Notes: generated by a model from the letters alone, not told the origin. Counted from the first letter of the stretch, positions 31,266-40,356 are shown. The stretch: 64,000 bases of DNA from Armatimonadota bacterium (GCA_031081675.1 JAVHLZ010000009.1:1-64000); one strand, 5' to 3'. Translations and numbers: made by a program.

Positions 31266-31763
31266 ATGGACGCCATGGGGAAGGACCGGAGGGGATTCAC
31301 CCTCATCGAGATCGCCATCGTGGTGGCGATCATCGGCATCCTGCTGCTGATCGCGCTGCCGCTGTTCACCGGCGCGCGCACCCGGGCGTATGTGGCCGAG
31401 GCCCGCAGCCTGGCCTCCGAGTGGAAGGCGCTGGCGTGGAGCTGCCTGGTGGAGCGCAACTTCCGGGAGTCACGCTGCGACAGTATGGCGAAGATCGGGT
31501 GGACGCCTCCGCCTGACAGCGACGCGTGGGACTGGACCGGAGGAGCGTTTGTGGCCTGCGGCATCGCGGCGGCCGGCACCATCAACCCCGCGACGCTGAC
31601 CCCGTGCGCGGGAGCCACGGACAACACCAACAACGACTCGTACCTGGCGCTGGTCGTGCCGCCCAACACCACCACCAACCTGGTGACCAACCGCTACGTG
31701 CTGGTGATCCGGACCAACACCGGGGTCGTGCAGGAGAGCCCGGCCGACGGGTCGACGATCTAG
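31266..31763 (+). CDS. Type IV prepilin (likely major pilin)
   Basis: 165 aa. A 10-residue leader ends in Gly and is followed by FTLIE and a hydrophobic helix (IAIVVAIIGILLLIALPLF). This is the class III signal cleaved and methylated by PilD, with the required Glu5. The C-terminal domain has four Cys that may pair (SCLVERNFRESRC; VACG...TPCAG) and a Thr/Asn-rich loop, possibly glycosylated. It is first among the pilin-like genes and the best candidate for the main subunit. ATG at 31275 is an alternative start. Confidence 0.88.
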   Translation: MDAMGKDRRGFTLIEIAIVVAIIGILLLIALPLFTGARTRAYVAEARSLASEWKALAWSCLVERNFRESRCDSMAKIGWTPPPDSDAWDWTGGAFVACGIAAAGTINPATLTPCAGATDNTNNDSYLALVVPPNTTTNLVTNRYVLVIRTNTGVVQESPADGSTI

Positions 31764-31788
31764 CCGCCCGCCGGGTCCGGGGGGTCCT

Positions 31789-32271
31789 GTGGAGCAGCGG
31801 CGCGATTCCTGCCGGCAGGCGGGCGGGCGGCGGGACCAGACGGGCCTGGGCGCCCTCGAAGTCCTGCTGGCCCTGACCCTGGTGGCCGTCCTGGTGGCGG
31901 TGGGCCTGCCCCCCCTGCAGCGGTACCTGGCGCTGCGGGACCTGGAGCAGGCCGCCCGGGGCCTGGCCGCCGACCTGCGGCTGACCCAGCAGTATGCCCT
32001 GACCCAGCACGAGGCCTACCGCCTGGCCTACGCCGCGGGCCGCTACACCGTCGCCCGGGTCAGCGACGGCGCGGTCAGCAAGCAGGTGGACGTGCCGGCG
32101 TCGGTGACGGTCACCAGCACCTGGGCGGGGGACGCCGTCGAGTTCGCGCCCACGGGAGCGCCCGCGGCGGCGGGGTCGTTCTGCCTGACCGACGGGGCCA
32201 CCGCCAGGCAAGTGGAGGTCCTGCCGACGACGGGGCGGGTCTCCGTCCAGGAGGTCCCGACGTGTCCGTAG
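31789..32271 (+). CDS. GspH/FimT-like minor pseudopilin
   Basis: 160 aa. The leader ends in QTG and the helix begins LGALEVLLALTLVAVLVAV, so the cleavage site is G|LGALE, with Leu instead of the usual Phe at +1 but Glu5 kept. The sequence after the helix (LRLTQQYALTQHEAYRLAYAAGRYTV) matches GspH/FimT minor pilins. It probably belongs to the priming complex at the pilus tip. GTG start; it overlaps the next gene by 10 nt. Confidence 0.8.
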   Translation: MEQRRDSCRQAGGRRDQTGLGALEVLLALTLVAVLVAVGLPPLQRYLALRDLEQAARGLAADLRLTQQYALTQHEAYRLAYAAGRYTVARVSDGAVSKQVDVPASVTVTSTWAGDAVEFAPTGAPAAAGSFCLTDGATARQVEVLPTTGRVSVQEVPTCP

Positions 32272-32657
32272 GCGGCGAGAGAGGGATGACCCTGGTCGAG
32301 GTGGTGGCCGCCGTGGCGGTGTTCGGCCTGGTGGCCGCCGTCCTGACGGGGTTCTACCTCATCGCCTCGACCCGCGGGCTGCTGGGGCGCGACACCACCG
32401 CAGCGGCGCTGCTGGCCCAGCAGCGCATCGAGCAGGCGCAGGTCCTGGCCTACGGCAGCCTGGCCGGCCTGGCCGGCACCGAGGTCCTGGACTCCCTGGG
32501 CGTCCCCGCCGCCGACGGCCCGTACACGCGGACGACGGTGGTGACCACGCCGGCGCTGGGAACATCCCGGCTCACCCAGGTGGACGTCACCGTGTCCTGG
32601 ACGGACCAGAACATCCCCCGGCAGGTCACCCTGTCCACCCTGGTGGTCCAGCGATGA
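32262..32657 (+). CDS. PilV-like minor pseudopilin
   Basis: 131 aa. A short leader ends GERG, then MTLVEVVAAVAVFGLVAAVLTGFYLI, a class III prepilin signal with Glu5. The body AALLAQQRIEQAQVLAYGSL resembles PilV/GspI. It overlaps its neighbours on both sides (10 nt and 4 nt), showing tight operon packing. Confidence 0.82.
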   Translation: MSVGGERGMTLVEVVAAVAVFGLVAAVLTGFYLIASTRGLLGRDTTAAALLAQQRIEQAQVLAYGSLAGLAGTEVLDSLGVPAADGPYTRTTVVTTPALGTSRLTQVDVTVSWTDQNIPRQVTLSTLVVQR

Positions 32658-33733
32658 GTCCCTCCCGCGCCCAGCAGGGCCTGACGCTGCTGGAGACGGT
32701 GCTGGCCGTGGCGCTGCTGGCCCTGGTCCTGGCCGCAGTGTATGCCCTGGTGACCGTCGGTGCGCGCGGGTGGGCCGGACTGGTGGGCCAGGCCGACGTC
32801 CAGCAGCACCCGCGGGTGGCGGTGTCCCGGATCCTCGCCGAGGTGCGCCAGTCGCGGGACTTCGTGATCTCCTCCGGCGGGACCAGCCTGGGGCTGGTGA
32901 AGGTCACCCGCCTGACCGCCGACGCCCTGCCGGGGGCGACGGCGGTCTCGGTGGAGGACGCCTCCCCGCTGGCCGCCGGCCGGCCCGTGACCCTGATCCG
33001 CCTCACCAGCGCCGAGACGGCATCCGCGGCATCCGTGGCGGGCACCACGGTCACCCTGTCGGCGCCTCTGGGCCTGCCCCACCGCCGCGGGGAGCCGGTC
33101 CGCCGGGGCCAGACCACCCTGGCCGCCCCCGCCGCCGCCGGGACCACCACGCTGGCCGTCGCGGACGCTGTCCTGGCAGCGGGGGATGCGGTGGCCGTGG
33201 GGACGGAGGGGCCGTTTGTCGTCACCGCGGTCGCCGGAACCAGCGCAACCGTGACGCCCGCGCTGGGCCGCTCCCACGCCGCCGGAGAGCCCGTGCAGCC
33301 GCTGGCGGTGGTGTACACGCTGGCCGGCACGCAGCTCCTGCGCAACGGGGTGGTGCTGGCGGACCTGCTGTCGGCTCCTCCGGGACGCGCCCTGTTCAGC
33401 GCTCCCGCCGCCGTCCTCGCCGCGGGGGTTCCGGTGGGAGCGACCCGGCTGTGCGTGGACACGGTCGCCGGCTTCTCCGCCGGAGACCGCGTGCAGGTCG
33501 GACAGGAGCTCTACGGGGTCCAGGCCTTCCCGGCGGACCGCCTCCAGGTGCTGAGCGTCGACTCCGCCGCCGGCTGTCTTGTGGTCAGCCCCGGCGTCGC
33601 GTTCGCGCGCCCGGCCGGAACCCCCGTGCGGGTGATGGTGGTGGAGGTCAGCCTTCTGGCTTCCCAGTACAACGACGCCCTCGGCCAGACCCAGACCGCC
33701 GCCATCGTGTCCAGGGCGGCCCTGAGGAACTGA
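32654..33733 (+). CDS. PilW-like minor pseudopilin with inserted beta repeats
   Basis: 359 aa, longer than ordinary PilW/GspJ. Prepilin signal QQG|LTLLE and a hydrophobic helix, then the VSRILAEVRQSRDFVI segment typical of the family. The middle and end contain about three copies of a roughly 65-residue unit of the form GATxLxVxDxxxLxAGDxVxV...VTxVxGxxVTVxPxLxxxHxAGxPV (about residues 95-155, 160-220 and 265-330). Such modules may extend the tip surface or bind a ligand. ATG overlaps the previous stop. Confidence 0.78.
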   Translation: MSPSRAQQGLTLLETVLAVALLALVLAAVYALVTVGARGWAGLVGQADVQQHPRVAVSRILAEVRQSRDFVISSGGTSLGLVKVTRLTADALPGATAVSVEDASPLAAGRPVTLIRLTSAETASAASVAGTTVTLSAPLGLPHRRGEPVRRGQTTLAAPAAAGTTTLAVADAVLAAGDAVAVGTEGPFVVTAVAGTSATVTPALGRSHAAGEPVQPLAVVYTLAGTQLLRNGVVLADLLSAPPGRALFSAPAAVLAAGVPVGATRLCVDTVAGFSAGDRVQVGQELYGVQAFPADRLQVLSVDSAAGCLVVSPGVAFARPAGTPVRVMVVEVSLLASQYNDALGQTQTAAIVSRAALRN

Positions 33734-33746
33734 GGGGGGACCGACG

Positions 33747-35351
33747 GTGCTCGGGGTCCGGATTGCGTGCTTCGGCAAGATGAGGACGGCGTGCCCGGCT
33801 CTTGAGTCCCACACCGCGGACCGCTCGCCGGGTGAGCACGGGGCCGCCCTGGTGGCCGTGCTGGTCATCATCGTCCTGCTGACGGTGCTGGGCGCGGCCA
33901 TGGTCAGCCTGGCCCTGACCGAGGTGACCATCGCCTTCGCCCAGGCCGACGCCGCCGCCGCCCAGGCGCTCGCCGACGCCGGCGCGGCGCGGGCCGCCTA
34001 CGAACTCAGCGTCGACCCGGCGTGGCCGGGCGGGACCGGCTCCCTGGGCGGAGGGCAGTACCAGGTGACCGTCGCCGGCGGCGGGACCGTCGCGGTGATC
34101 GATGCCGTGGGCACCCAGGGCGGGGGACGCCGCCGGGTGGCCGCCGCCGTCGTGGTCCTGCCGCCGTTCCTGGCGTACGCGGTCCTGGCCAACACCACCG
34201 CCACCCTGGGCGGTCCCGCGCCGGGGCTGGTCGTCCGCAACGGTCTGCCGTCGGCTGACGCGGGCGCAGCCCACGCCAGCAACCGCCTGGGAGCGGCCAC
34301 GGCGCTGACCGTGAGCACCGCCACGGCCACCGTGGCGGGGGGCCTGACGGCCCAGGGGACCATCGCCGGGGTCAGCTGCGCCACCTGGCCGTGGCGGTGC
34401 AGCGAGACCTTCGGGGTGCTGCCGTTTCCGCGCCTGGACGTCGACGGCGCGGGGGCCGGCAGCCTGCAAAGCCGCGCCCGCGCCGCCGTGGATCCTGTGG
34501 ACGGCCTGAACCTGTACTTCCGGGGAGGGGACCGGACCAGCCGGTGCCGCAGCGGCGGGGCGTGGAACTTCGGCGCCAACGAGACCCAGCGGTGCTGGGA
34601 CAAGTACGTGAACGACCGCGGGGGCGTGCTGGGCGCGGGGATGGCCGGCGCGGTGTTCTACGTGGAGTTCAACCCCAACGAGAACACCAGCTACCGCCAG
34701 CCCATCGGCGGACCTCCAGGCCCCCGCACCGTGGACTGCATCGGATGGGAGTCGGCCACCGAGACCCTGTGCCTGCGCGCGCGGCCGGCCCAGGCCCGGG
34801 GATCGTGCGCGCCTCCGGCCCTGCCGTGCGGGAACATCGAGTACCCCCAGAGCGCCCTCCGGCAGGTCACCGGCACCATCGTGGTCTTCCGCCGGGGGGC
34901 CGGGACCACGGTGGTGGGAGATGCGGTCCTGGAAAACCCTGCCCTGCGCACGACGGACTACCTCCACGCGTCCTGGGGCCCCGACCCCGCCCTGCTCGCC
35001 GCGGGACGGCTGCTGCTGGCGTCGTCGGGCGCGGCCGCATCCGCGCGCACCGTGATCCTGCGCGGCGTGGTCTACACCCTGGCCGGCCAGGACAACCCCG
35101 ACGCGGCCGGCCAGCTGCAGGGATCGGCCTCCTCCGGCATCGCGATCCAGCACGGCGCCGATCAGGTCGCGGTGGTCATCCTGGGGGTGCTGATGTCCAA
35201 CGGGTCCATCACCGTCCAGGACACCGCCGCCAACGGGGGCACGGTGGCGGTCGAGTTCGACCCGGCCGCCCTGGACGCTCTGCCGGGCCCGTTCGCCTCC
35301 GCCACACCCGCCCGCGTCGTCATTCCCCTGTCGTGGTCCAGCGGGGATTGA
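33747..35351 (+). CDS. PilX-like large pseudopilin or pilus-tip protein
   Basis: 534 aa. The N-terminus GEHGAALVAVLVIIVLLTVLGAAMVSLALTE matches PilX (PilX_N) in two blocks, the Gly-rich leader and the long hydrophobic helix; Glu is present near the usual place at the end. The large C-terminal part is Ala/Gly/Thr-rich and beta-like, with a Cys-containing middle (SCATWPWRCSE, DRTSRCRSGG, TQRCWDKY). It may be an adhesin or tip protein of the pilus. GTG 33747 is taken as the start; ATG 33780 is possible. Confidence 0.72.
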   Translation: MLGVRIACFGKMRTACPALESHTADRSPGEHGAALVAVLVIIVLLTVLGAAMVSLALTEVTIAFAQADAAAAQALADAGAARAAYELSVDPAWPGGTGSLGGGQYQVTVAGGGTVAVIDAVGTQGGGRRRVAAAVVVLPPFLAYAVLANTTATLGGPAPGLVVRNGLPSADAGAAHASNRLGAATALTVSTATATVAGGLTAQGTIAGVSCATWPWRCSETFGVLPFPRLDVDGAGAGSLQSRARAAVDPVDGLNLYFRGGDRTSRCRSGGAWNFGANETQRCWDKYVNDRGGVLGAGMAGAVFYVEFNPNENTSYRQPIGGPPGPRTVDCIGWESATETLCLRARPAQARGSCAPPALPCGNIEYPQSALRQVTGTIVVFRRGAGTTVVGDAVLENPALRTTDYLHASWGPDPALLAAGRLLLASSGAAASARTVILRGVVYTLAGQDNPDAAGQLQGSASSGIAIQHGADQVAVVILGVLMSNGSITVQDTAANGGTVAVEFDPAALDALPGPFASATPARVVIPLSWSSGD

Positions 35352-35406
35352 CCTGCGCGGCGCCGGGGGAACTGCCGGCGGCCGGCGCGAATACAGGGCG
35401 GGGTGC

Positions 35407-36489
35407 GTGAACGCGGTCATGCCGGCGCTTGCGGACGTTCTGCAGATCGGCGCGGTGGCGGCGGGCGTGGACGTCGGCCGGGCCGCCATCAAGATCGCCG
35501 AGATCCGGCGGACCGCGCGCGGGGTGGAACTCCACCGCGCGGCAGTGGCGCCCACCCCGCCGGGAGCCGTGGCGGGGGGCGTGATCCTGGACCCTGCCGC
35601 CGTCGGATCCGCCGTGGACGCCCTGCGGCGGCGCACGGGGATCCGCTCGCGCCGCGCCGTGGTGGCGGTGACCGGCCAGAACGTCCTGGCCCGGGTCCTG
35701 CGCCTGCCACCCATTCCCGAGGAGGAAGTACGGCAGGCCATCCGCTGGGAGGCCGAGCGCCACCTGCCGATCCCCGTGGACGAGGCCGTCACCGACGTCC
35801 AGGCGGTGGGCGAGGTCACCGAGGACGGCCAGCGCCGCCTGGAGGTGCTGCTGGCCGCCGCGCCCGAGTCGGTCGTCCTCGCCCACGTCCAGGCGGTGGA
35901 GCGCGCCCGCATGACGGTGGAGGCGGTGGAGGTGGGCGCGCTGGCCATGGTGCGCGGGCTGGGCCACACCGACACCCGGGGCACGCGGGCCCTGGTCAAC
36001 CTGGGCGCGTCGACCACCGACGTGGCCGTGGTCCGCGACGGCGTGCCCCAGTTCACCCGTACGATCCCGGCCGGGCTGGAGACGGCGGCCGCAGCCGTGG
36101 GCCGCCTGGCCGGTGTGGACGCCGCCGCCGCGCAGCAGGTTCTGGCGCGCTACGGGCTGGGGTGGGACGAAAGCCTCCCCGAGCTGCCGCCGGGCACGTA
36201 CGCCACCGAGGTCACCGCGGCCCTGGAGGAGGTGGTGACCCAGCTGCGGCGCACCCTGGACTTCGTCCGCGCCCAGTTCGCCGGGGTCACGGTGTCCGAG
36301 ATCGTCCTGTGCGGCGGGGGCGCCCGGCTGCGCCACATGGACCGCCACCTGACCGCCGAACTGGACCTGCCGGTCACCGTCGGCGTCCCCCCGGTCCGGG
36401 CGCGCGCCGGCCGGCGGGGAGAACAGCACGACGCCATCTCCCCCCAGCTGGCCGTGGCGGTCGGGCTGGCGCTGCGGACGGTGGGGTGA
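35407..36489 (+). CDS. pilM: Type IV pilus assembly protein PilM
   Basis: 360 aa actin-like ATPase fold of the inner-membrane alignment complex. Motifs: AAGVDVGRAAIKIAEI (phosphate 1), IPEEEVRQAIRWEAERHLPIPVDEAV (conserved PilM segment) and ALVNLGASTTDVAVVRDG (phosphate 2). It binds the N-terminus of PilN in the cytoplasm. GTG 35407; ATG 35419 is an alternative. It heads pilM-pilN-pilO. Confidence 0.9.
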   Translation: MNAVMPALADVLQIGAVAAGVDVGRAAIKIAEIRRTARGVELHRAAVAPTPPGAVAGGVILDPAAVGSAVDALRRRTGIRSRRAVVAVTGQNVLARVLRLPPIPEEEVRQAIRWEAERHLPIPVDEAVTDVQAVGEVTEDGQRRLEVLLAAAPESVVLAHVQAVERARMTVEAVEVGALAMVRGLGHTDTRGTRALVNLGASTTDVAVVRDGVPQFTRTIPAGLETAAAAVGRLAGVDAAAAQQVLARYGLGWDESLPELPPGTYATEVTAALEEVVTQLRRTLDFVRAQFAGVTVSEIVLCGGGARLRHMDRHLTAELDLPVTVGVPPVRARAGRRGEQHDAISPQLAVAVGLALRTVG

Positions 36490-36558
36490 CAGGCCTGCCG
36501 ATGGAGGGCGCGCGGCGGGGTCGCCACATGTCGCGGGCGGGCGCCAGGGTGTCTTGAG

Positions 36559-37107
36559 GTGCGCATCGTCCTGAACCTGCTTCCGCCTTCGGTGGTCCAG
36601 CGCCGGCGCCGGGCCGCGCGCCGGCGGGTGCTGATCGGCCTGCCGCTGATCGGCGCCGCGGCGGCCGCCGGGGCGTGGGCGGTGATCCAGGTGTCGCTGC
36701 ACCAGGCCCGGGCGGCGGTGGAGGACGTCGGCCGGCAGCTGCAGGTCGTCCAGCCCATTGCGGTGGAGGTCCTGCGCCTGCAGGCGGAGATCGCCGACCT
36801 CGAGGAGCGCCGCCGCGCGCTGGCGGCCCTGGCCGGCCAGCAGGTTCCCCGTACTCCCGTGCTCGACGAGATCAGCCGGACCATCCCGCACGACGCCTGG
36901 TTGCAGTCCCTGACCATCGACGGGCAGACGGTGTCCCTGGGGGGCCAGTCGCTCACGCTGCGGTCGGTGGCGGAGTTCGCCTCCTCCCTGGAGGCCTCGC
37001 CGGTGTTCTCCGGAGTGCGGGTGGCGAGCCTCCAGCAGGTCTCCACCGCCCCGCGCCCCGTCGTCCAGTTCCGCATCGACGCCCGGCTGGAGGGCCGCGC
37101 CCCGTGA
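36559..37107 (+). CDS. pilN: Type IV pilus assembly protein PilN
   Basis: 182 aa bitopic membrane protein. A short cytoplasmic N-terminus with the PilN motif RIVLNLLPPSV that docks into PilM, one membrane helix (about 30-50), a coiled coil and a ferredoxin-like domain (LDEISRTIPHDAWLQSLTIDG). Its stop overlaps the pilO start (GTGA). Confidence 0.9.
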   Translation: MRIVLNLLPPSVVQRRRRAARRRVLIGLPLIGAAAAAGAWAVIQVSLHQARAAVEDVGRQLQVVQPIAVEVLRLQAEIADLEERRRALAALAGQQVPRTPVLDEISRTIPHDAWLQSLTIDGQTVSLGGQSLTLRSVAEFASSLEASPVFSGVRVASLQQVSTAPRPVVQFRIDARLEGRAP

Positions 37108-37652
37108 GCCCCCTGCGGCCACGGGAACGGACGCTGCTGGGCGCGGGCGCGGCGGTGCTGGCCGGGGTGCTCCTGGGTGGCCTGCTGTACCTGCCCGCCC
37201 TGCTGGACCTGACCGCCGCCCGGCGGGAGGTCGTACGGAAGAGCGCGGAGCTGCGCCGCGCGACCGCCCTGGCACAGCAGCGCCCGGAGGTGGAGAGTCG
37301 GTACGCCGCCGAACGGCGGGCCGCCGAGCAGCTGCTCACCCGCATCCCGCGCGAGCCCGACCTGCCCGACCTGATCGTGCGCCTGGACGGGGCGCTGAGC
37401 GGAAGCGGTGTCGAGCTGATGGAGGTCACGTTTCCCCCCGAGACGTCTTCCCCGGCCTCCCCGGCCGAACCCGCCCCGGTGAGCGCCCTGCCGGTGCAGA
37501 TCCGGGTGCGGGGACGCTATCCCCAGGTGCGCGCCCTGGTGGAGGCCATCGAGCGGTCCCCGCGCCTGCTGGTCATCGACCGCGTGATGGTGACCGGGGC
37601 CGAGGCAGGCGTCGTCGCCGAACTGCAGATGCGCGCACTGTACAGGCGGTGA
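37104..37652 (+). CDS. pilO: Type IV pilus assembly protein PilO
   Basis: 182 aa: one membrane helix near the N-terminus, a coiled coil (REVVRKSAELRRATALAQQRPEVESRY region) and a C-terminal ferredoxin-like fold with LPVQIRVRGRYPQVRALVEAIE. It forms a heterodimer with PilN. No pilP or pilQ follows, which is typical of monoderm pilus systems; alternatively they lie elsewhere. GTG start overlaps pilN. Confidence 0.9.
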   Translation: MSPLRPRERTLLGAGAAVLAGVLLGGLLYLPALLDLTAARREVVRKSAELRRATALAQQRPEVESRYAAERRAAEQLLTRIPREPDLPDLIVRLDGALSGSGVELMEVTFPPETSSPASPAEPAPVSALPVQIRVRGRYPQVRALVEAIERSPRLLVIDRVMVTGAEAGVVAELQMRALYRR

Positions 37653-37729
37653 GACTGTCGGGAGGGGGGACCGGGGAACAGGGAAGAAGGGGGCGCGGGA
37701 ATGCGGGGAGCGAACGTGGGAGACGAGGA

Positions 37730-38743
37730 GTGAGCCGGTGGGTGCGGGTGGGTCTGCTGGCGCTGGGGGCAGCGCTCCTGGCCGCCTTCCTGGCGTCGGT
37801 GGATTACCCCGCCGCCCGCGCGGCCCTGGAGGGGGTGGATCCGGCACGGGCCGCCGTGGCCCTCGTCCTGCTGGCGGCCAACGTCGCCGTCAAGGCCGTC
37901 CGCTGGCGCCTGATGGCCGCGCGTCTGACCGGCCGCCGGCTGCCCCTGCCGGCCGCCGCCGCCGCGGTCCTGGCCGGCGTCGCGTCGGCCAGCGTGAGCC
38001 CCGCCCGCGGGCTGGACCTGGCCAAGCCTTTGCTGTTGCACGGCAGCCACGGGGTTCCCATGGCCTCCACGACCGCGGCGGTGGTGGTGGAGCGGCTGCT
38101 GGATGGCGCCGCCCTGGCGGTCGTCTTCGGCCTCTCCCTGGCGGTGGCGCCCCCGGGAGGCCGGCCGGACGTCATCCCGGTCCTGGCGGCCATCGCCGCG
38201 CTGGCGGCGGCGGCGGGCGGGCTGCTGTGGCGTCCCCGGTTCCTGATCGAACCGGCCCAGGCGCTGGCCCGGCGGCTGCCGGCACCGCGGCGGGAGGAGG
38301 TCGCGGCGTCGCTGGACCGCTTCGCCCGCGGCCTGGACGACTGGCGGCGCAGCGGCCTGATGGCGCCGCTGCTGGCGCTGTCGGTGGTCGCGGCGGGCCT
38401 GGAGGTGGCGCGCCTGCACAGCGTGCTGGCGGCCGTCCACCGCCCGGCCGGGCCGACCCAGGTCGCCCTGGCATTCAGCGCGGCCAACCTGGTGGCAGCG
38501 CTGAGTTTCATCCCGGGAGGCCTGGGGGTGACCGAACTGTCCCTGGCCCACCTGCTCCAGAGGCTGAGCCCGGGGCCCGACGCCTCGGCCGCCGTCCTGC
38601 TGGACCGGACGCTGTCGTACTACCTGGTGGTGGCCGCCGGAGCCGTCGTCCTGCTCCTGGCCGCGCGCCGCGCGCCGCCGGCAGGTGAGGACACCCGGAG
38701 CCGCCGAATGCCGTACGGGACGTCCCGGAGCGTGATCCGGTGA
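37730..38743 (+). CDS. Flippase-like integral membrane protein (LPG synthase TM / UPF0104 family)
   Basis: About 337 aa with seven to eight hydrophobic segments. Family marks include KAVRWRLMAARL, SARPL-like region ASVSPARGLDLAKPLLL, VVVERLLDGAALAVVFG and SFIPGGLGVTELSLAHLL. Relatives resemble the membrane half of MprF and are thought to move lipids; the substrate is unknown. GTG 37730 is preferred; starting at 37649 would add a low-complexity Gly/Arg stretch encoded by a GGGAAGA-type repeat. It partly overlaps the next gene. Confidence 0.75.
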   Translation: MSRWVRVGLLALGAALLAAFLASVDYPAARAALEGVDPARAAVALVLLAANVAVKAVRWRLMAARLTGRRLPLPAAAAAVLAGVASASVSPARGLDLAKPLLLHGSHGVPMASTTAAVVVERLLDGAALAVVFGLSLAVAPPGGRPDVIPVLAAIAALAAAAGGLLWRPRFLIEPAQALARRLPAPRREEVAASLDRFARGLDDWRRSGLMAPLLALSVVAAGLEVARLHSVLAAVHRPAGPTQVALAFSAANLVAALSFIPGGLGVTELSLAHLLQRLSPGPDASAAVLLDRTLSYYLVVAAGAVVLLLAARRAPPAGEDTRSRRMPYGTSRSVIR

Positions 38744-39789
38744 TCACCGAAAGCCCCGAAGCCCGGCGCGAACGACAGGCCTGTCCGGTGTGCCGGTGCC
38801 CGCAGCGGCGCATGATCGAGCGGATGCGCCAGATCAGCCGGGTGCCCTACCGGGACATCCTGGCGACCCTGGACCCGGCGGCCGGGATTTCGCTGCGCTC
38901 TCTCATCCGCCATTTCACCCGGGGCCACACCGAGTTCGCGCCCGTCGAGGACCTGCCGCTGCCGTCCTGGCTGCTGGAGGATGAGACCGAGCTGGACCGG
39001 TACATGCGGGAGGCGGGGTTCTGCCGTACCATCGAGGATCTCTGCCCCCACGTGCCGCCGGGTGTCATCTCCACCTGCGAGCGGATCGGACACGCCGAGT
39101 GCGCCCGCTTCCGGCTCTACACCTTCCGGGAGCGCCTGCTGGATGCCGAGGGCCGGGCCGGCCCGCCATCACCCGAGGCCAGCCGCCCGACCGAAGCCGT
39201 GTCCCTCACCGAGCCCCTGACGGTCCATCAGGCCGTGGAAGTGGAGAGCCTCGCCGGCACCCAGGGCGGCGTCTTCGCCAGCACCGTGCTGGCCATCGAA
39301 CCCGACGCGATCCGCATCGCCCTCCCCACGCGGCTGACGGAAACCCTCAGCCTCACCCCGGGAGACCGGCTGGCCGTCCACTATCAGGGGCGGATTTCCA
39401 AGTACGCCTTCGAGACCACCGTGCGGGCGGTCCGGGGGCGGGAGGTGGACCTGGCCGCGCCCGCCTCGGTGGGCATCGCCTCCCGCCGCAGTCCCCGGGT
39501 GCGGCTGCGGGACTCGGCGGTGCGCGTGATCCGGGTGGAGCAGGGCGGCCGGGAAGTGGCCGGAGTGGCCCTGGACGCCAGCCTCCAGGGGGTGCGGGTG
39601 CAGGCGGCAGCCGACCTGGTGCTGTGGGAGCGGGTGAGGGTCATCGTGTCTCTCCCCGATGGCCCCCTCGCCGCCGACGGAGAGGTCGTCCGGGTGGAAC
39701 CCTCCGGGGCGGACCAGCGGGCATACGGAATTTACTTCATCGGCCTGGGGGCCGACAGCCTGGCCCGGCTGCGGCGGCTGGGAGGCTGA
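38740..39789 (+). CDS. PilZ-domain protein with N-terminal zinc/HTH-like module
   Basis: 349 aa. The N-terminal part (Cys15-x2-Cys18-x-Cys20, then SLRSLIRHFTRGH with His58 and His63) looks like a small zinc-bound DNA-binding or HTH-like domain. After a Cys-containing linker, residues 160-345 are YcgR-like. The PilZ domain has Arg249-x3-Arg253 and Asp279-x-Ser-x2-Gly, the c-di-GMP-binding motifs. It may report c-di-GMP to the pilus or regulate genes directly. The fusion is unusual. It sits in the pilus cluster and overlaps the previous gene by 4 nt. Confidence 0.82.
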   Translation: MITESPEARRERQACPVCRCPQRRMIERMRQISRVPYRDILATLDPAAGISLRSLIRHFTRGHTEFAPVEDLPLPSWLLEDETELDRYMREAGFCRTIEDLCPHVPPGVISTCERIGHAECARFRLYTFRERLLDAEGRAGPPSPEASRPTEAVSLTEPLTVHQAVEVESLAGTQGGVFASTVLAIEPDAIRIALPTRLTETLSLTPGDRLAVHYQGRISKYAFETTVRAVRGREVDLAAPASVGIASRRSPRVRLRDSAVRVIRVEQGGREVAGVALDASLQGVRVQAAADLVLWERVRVIVSLPDGPLAADGEVVRVEPSGADQRAYGIYFIGLGADSLARLRRLGG

Positions 39790-39796
39790 GAGGGAC

Positions 39797-40276
39797 ATGC
39801 GTCTGCAGCCCCTGGTGGCGGTTCTGGCGTTGATCGGCCTGTTCAGCGTGTCGGTGCTGGCCGGCTATCTGGCCGGAACGGCCTTCCTGACCCCGCCTGC
39901 CCCTGCGCCGGCGCGGGGGACTCCTCCGTCCGCCGCACCACCGGCCGCCCCGTCTCCTCCCAGCCCGGAGGTCGGCCCGCCGGCCCCTCCCCAGGCCACT
40001 CCCCGCCCGGCCCCCGCCGCCCCGCCGCCTCCCCCCGCTCCGGCCTCCCCGCCGGCCGGCGGAGCCCTGTACCGCGTCCAGGTGGGAGCGTTCCTGTCGC
40101 GGGCCAACGCCGATGCGCGCGCCGAGGCACTGCGGCAGCTGGGATTCGAGGCGTACGTCACGGCCTCCGGCGGGCTGTACCGGGTCCAGGTGGGGGCGTT
40201 TGCCCGGCGGGAAAACGCCGAGCGGCTGGCCGAGCAGCTGCGCGCGGCCGGGTACGAGGTGCTCATCGTCCGCTGA
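39797..40276 (+). CDS. SPOR-domain membrane protein
   Basis: 159 aa. One N-terminal membrane segment (LVAVLALIGLFSVSVLAGYL), a long Pro/Ala-rich linker (about 35-90) and a C-terminal SPOR domain with two matching halves, each starting LYRVQVGAF. SPOR domains bind glycan strands lacking stem peptides at division or remodelling sites. It is the last gene of the pilus cluster, perhaps anchoring the pilus in peptidoglycan (inference). Confidence 0.88.
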   Translation: MRLQPLVAVLALIGLFSVSVLAGYLAGTAFLTPPAPAPARGTPPSAAPPAAPSPPSPEVGPPAPPQATPRPAPAAPPPPPAPASPPAGGALYRVQVGAFLSRANADARAEALRQLGFEAYVTASGGLYRVQVGAFARRENAERLAEQLRAAGYEVLIVR

Positions 40277-40331
40277 GCGCGAGGGCGCGGACGCGGCCGC
40301 GCGAACAGCGGAATCCCCCGGGGGGTCCACA

Positions 40332-40356
40332 GGCAGGCGGACGGAATGCGCCTGCC
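40332..40356 (+). terminator. Possible terminator of the pilus cluster
   Basis: GGCAGGCG (40332-40339) and CGCCTGCC (40349-40356) form an 8-bp stem about 55 nt after the SPOR gene. No T tract. The rest of the 186-bp gap shows nothing else. Confidence 0.35.
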
